Source: Gammaproteobacteria bacterium
GTDB lineage: Bacteria; Pseudomonadota; Gammaproteobacteria; HK1
Assembly: GCA_020444775.1 (NCBI GenBank)
Contig: JAGRHX010000583.1
Location: 1-6,373, forward strand
Direction: 5' to 3'
DNA length: 6,373 bases
Position 1 is the first letter of the stretch; every line of letters begins with the position of its first letter. Made by a program: the position numbers and the translations under genes. The notes beneath the pieces were generated by a model that saw only the letters and a list, made by a program, of their open reading frames with translations, was not told the DNA's origin and did not search any database. Of the stretch, positions 4,787-6,373 are shown in pieces.

Positions 4787-6373
4787 TCAGGCGAGCCGCA
4801 GCTCGCGATAGCCTTGCTCGGCCACCTGCTGGCAGCGCGCACGATACTCGGGCGCGGTACCGCTGTAGCGGACGATGGTCCGGGTCTGCTTGCCTTCGAC
4901 GTTGAGGTTGATGCCGGTCATCCAGGAGTCGATCTCGTTGGACAGCAGGCCCTCGGCCTTGCGCCGAACGAACGCCGCCCAATCGGCGACCGCCTCCGGT
5001 GGTGCCTCGACGCGGGAAAGCCCCTGCGACCACATGTGTCCGAGCATGCCGCTGATCCATTCGACGTTGTACTCGATGCTGCGCGGGTTGTTGCCGAGCG
5101 CGGCATGCGGCCCCATGATCATGAACATGTTCGGGAAGTCATCGACCATCAGACCGATGAAGGTGGTCGGCCCCGCCTTCCACTTGTCCTTCAGACGCAG
5201 ACCCTTGCTGCCACGGATGTCGATGCGGTCGAAGGCACCGGTGACCGCGTCGAACCCGGTCGCGTAGACGATGACGTCGAACTCGTAGTCCTTCTCGCTG
5301 GTGCGTACACCGGTGGCGGTGATGCGCTCGATGGGCGTCTCGAGCATGCTCACCAGCTCGACGTTGGGCTGGTTGTAGACCTCGTAGTAGCGGGTCTCCT
5401 GCGGCACGCGCCGGGTACCGAAGCCGTGGTCCTTCGGAATCAACATCTCCGCGACCTTCGGGTCCTTGACGCGCTGGCGGATCTTGTTGGCAACGAACTC
5501 CGACATCAGTCGGTTGGCTTGCGGATCGGTGAGCATGTCGCGGAAGTTGCCCTGCCAGATACCAAAGCCCTGACCCGCGTACAGCTCTTCCCAGAAAGCA
5601 TTGCGCTCTGCCTCGCTGACCTCGAAGGTGCCCCGCGGATCGACGGTATGGATGAAGCAGGCCGCGGTCTCCTGACAGCGCTGGAAGATCTCCGGGTAGC
5701 GACCGCGGATCTCGTTCATCTCCGGCTTGGTGATCGGGCCGTTGTGCAACGGCGTGCACCAGTTGGGACGCCGCTGGAAGACGGTCAGATGCGCGGCGCT
5801 CTTGGCGATCTCCTGGATGGCCTGGACACCGCTCGCGCCGGTGCCGATCACGGCGACCCGCTTACCCGCGACGTCGATGCCTTGCTTGGGCCACAGACCG
5901 GTGTGACTCCACTCACCCTGGAAGTCGTGGATACCCTCGAAACGGGGCATGGTCGGCGCCGACAACAGACCGATCGCAGTGACCATGAAACGCGCCTTGT
6001 AGACGCTGCCATCCTCGATCTCGATCCGCCAGAAATCGCCGGCATCATCGTAGTGCGCGGATCGGACCCGGGCGTTGAACTGGATGTCGCGCCGCAGATC
6101 GAGCTTGTCGGCGGCGAGGTTGCAGTAGCGCTCGATCTCGGGCTGGCCGGCGAAGTGCTCGCTCCAGTCCCACTCCTCGAGCAACGCCTCGGAGAACGAA
6201 TAGCCGTATGACCAGCTCTCCGAATCGAATCGGGCACCGGGGTAACGGTTCCAGTACCAGGTGCCGCCGACACCGCTACCGGCTTCCAGCACCCGCACCC
6301 GCATACCGAGCTTGCGCAGCCGATGCAGCTGATACATGCCGGAGATGCCGGCACCGATGACGATGGCGTCGAA
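4787..6373 (-). CDS. Type I Baeyer-Villiger flavin monooxygenase, N-terminus outside the window
   Basis: 528 residues are visible; the frame is open to the right edge and already contains the first FAD motif GAGISG (visible residues 7-12), so probably only about ten residues are missing. The second fingerprint GGTWYWNRYPGARFD is at 36-50, with the active-site Asp at its end. The Baeyer-Villiger signature F-x-G-x3-H-T-x2-W-P is at 151-162 and the NADPH-binding GTGASG at 177-182. Then comes T-R-R-V-P, in which the second Arg (codon 5408-5410, visible residue 322) aligns by memory with the catalytic Arg of phenylacetone monooxygenase. YATGFDAVTGAF and GPTTFIGL follow. These enzymes use NADPH and O2 through a C4a-peroxyflavin to turn ketones into esters or lactones. 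The substrate is unknown. It is convergent with ybiI, so its promoter and operon partners lie to the right. Confidence 0.95.
   Translation of the reverse strand, partial: FDAIVIGAGISGMYQLHRLRKLGMRVRVLEAGSGVGGTWYWNRYPGARFDSESWSYGYSFSEALLEEWDWSEHFAGQPEIERYCNLAADKLDLRRDIQFNARVRSAHYDDAGDFWRIEIEDGSVYKARFMVTAIGLLSAPTMPRFEGIHDFQGEWSHTGLWPKQGIDVAGKRVAVIGTGASGVQAIQEIAKSAAHLTVFQRRPNWCTPLHNGPITKPEMNEIRGRYPEIFQRCQETAACFIHTVDPRGTFEVSEAERNAFWEELYAGQGFGIWQGNFRDMLTDPQANRLMSEFVANKIRQRVKDPKVAEMLIPKDHGFGTRRVPQETRYYEVYNQPNVELVSMLETPIERITATGVRTSEKDYEFDVIVYATGFDAVTGAFDRIDIRGSKGLRLKDKWKAGPTTFIGLMVDDFPNMFMIMGPHAALGNNPRSIEYNVEWISGMLGHMWSQGLSRVEAPPEAVADWAAFVRRKAEGLLSNEIDSWMTGINLNVEGKQTRTIVRYSGTAPEYRARCQQVAEQGYRELRLA

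Noticed and set aside
4757..6211. A 484-codon plus-strand open frame antisense to the Baeyer-Villiger monooxygenase
   Set aside because: The opposite strand carries every expected monooxygenase motif. The antisense product is a Val/Asp/Leu/Arg-rich shadow of the codon bias, so length alone is not evidence.

Overview
The window is a GC-rich (roughly 65% by eye) bacterial segment with tightly packed genes and strongly G/C-biased third codon positions. A YbiI-type DksA/TraR zinc-finger protein, a DUF1272 protein and GST/SDR/monooxygenase genes fit a proteobacterium, most likely an environmental gammaproteobacterium. I cannot name the genus. No RNA genes, CRISPR arrays, insertion sequences or integration sites are visible.

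Layout. (1) 1-819, minus: the 5' part of a gene whose frame is interrupted by one TGA (502-504) that I read as selenocysteine. The frame stays open and well conserved on both sides. The local motif is Gly-Cys-Sec-Gly-Ser-Cys, and a bacterial-SECIS-like hairpin lies directly downstream of the TGA. This is a UGSC-family selenoprotein, and it runs off the left edge of the window. (2) 820-1043: a divergent promoter region with a 7-bp inverted repeat and a 15-nt tandem repeat. (3) 1044-1997, plus: a luciferase-like (LLM) flavin/F420-dependent oxidoreductase. (4) 2014-2073: a long hairpin between convergent genes. (5) 2089-2844, minus: an SDR-fold protein lacking most of the classical catalytic tetrad. 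(6) 2974-3591, plus: a glutathione S-transferase-like protein. (7) 3675-4360, plus: a DUF1272 Cys-rich protein and a VOC/glyoxalase-fold protein, 32 nt apart. (8) 4457-4723, plus: ybiI. (9) 4787-6373, minus: a type I Baeyer-Villiger flavin monooxygenase whose extreme N-terminus lies outside the window.

How the genes may fit together: an LLM oxidoreductase, an SDR, a Baeyer-Villiger monooxygenase and a GST next to a redox selenoprotein resemble an accessory oxidative or catabolic neighbourhood acting on hydrophobic ketone, alcohol or terpenoid/steroid-like compounds. That is inference from family membership; no substrate can be read from the sequence. The most important annotation point is that a standard gene caller would truncate the selenoprotein at 502, or replace it with a shadow frame, and miss its redox centre and second domain.
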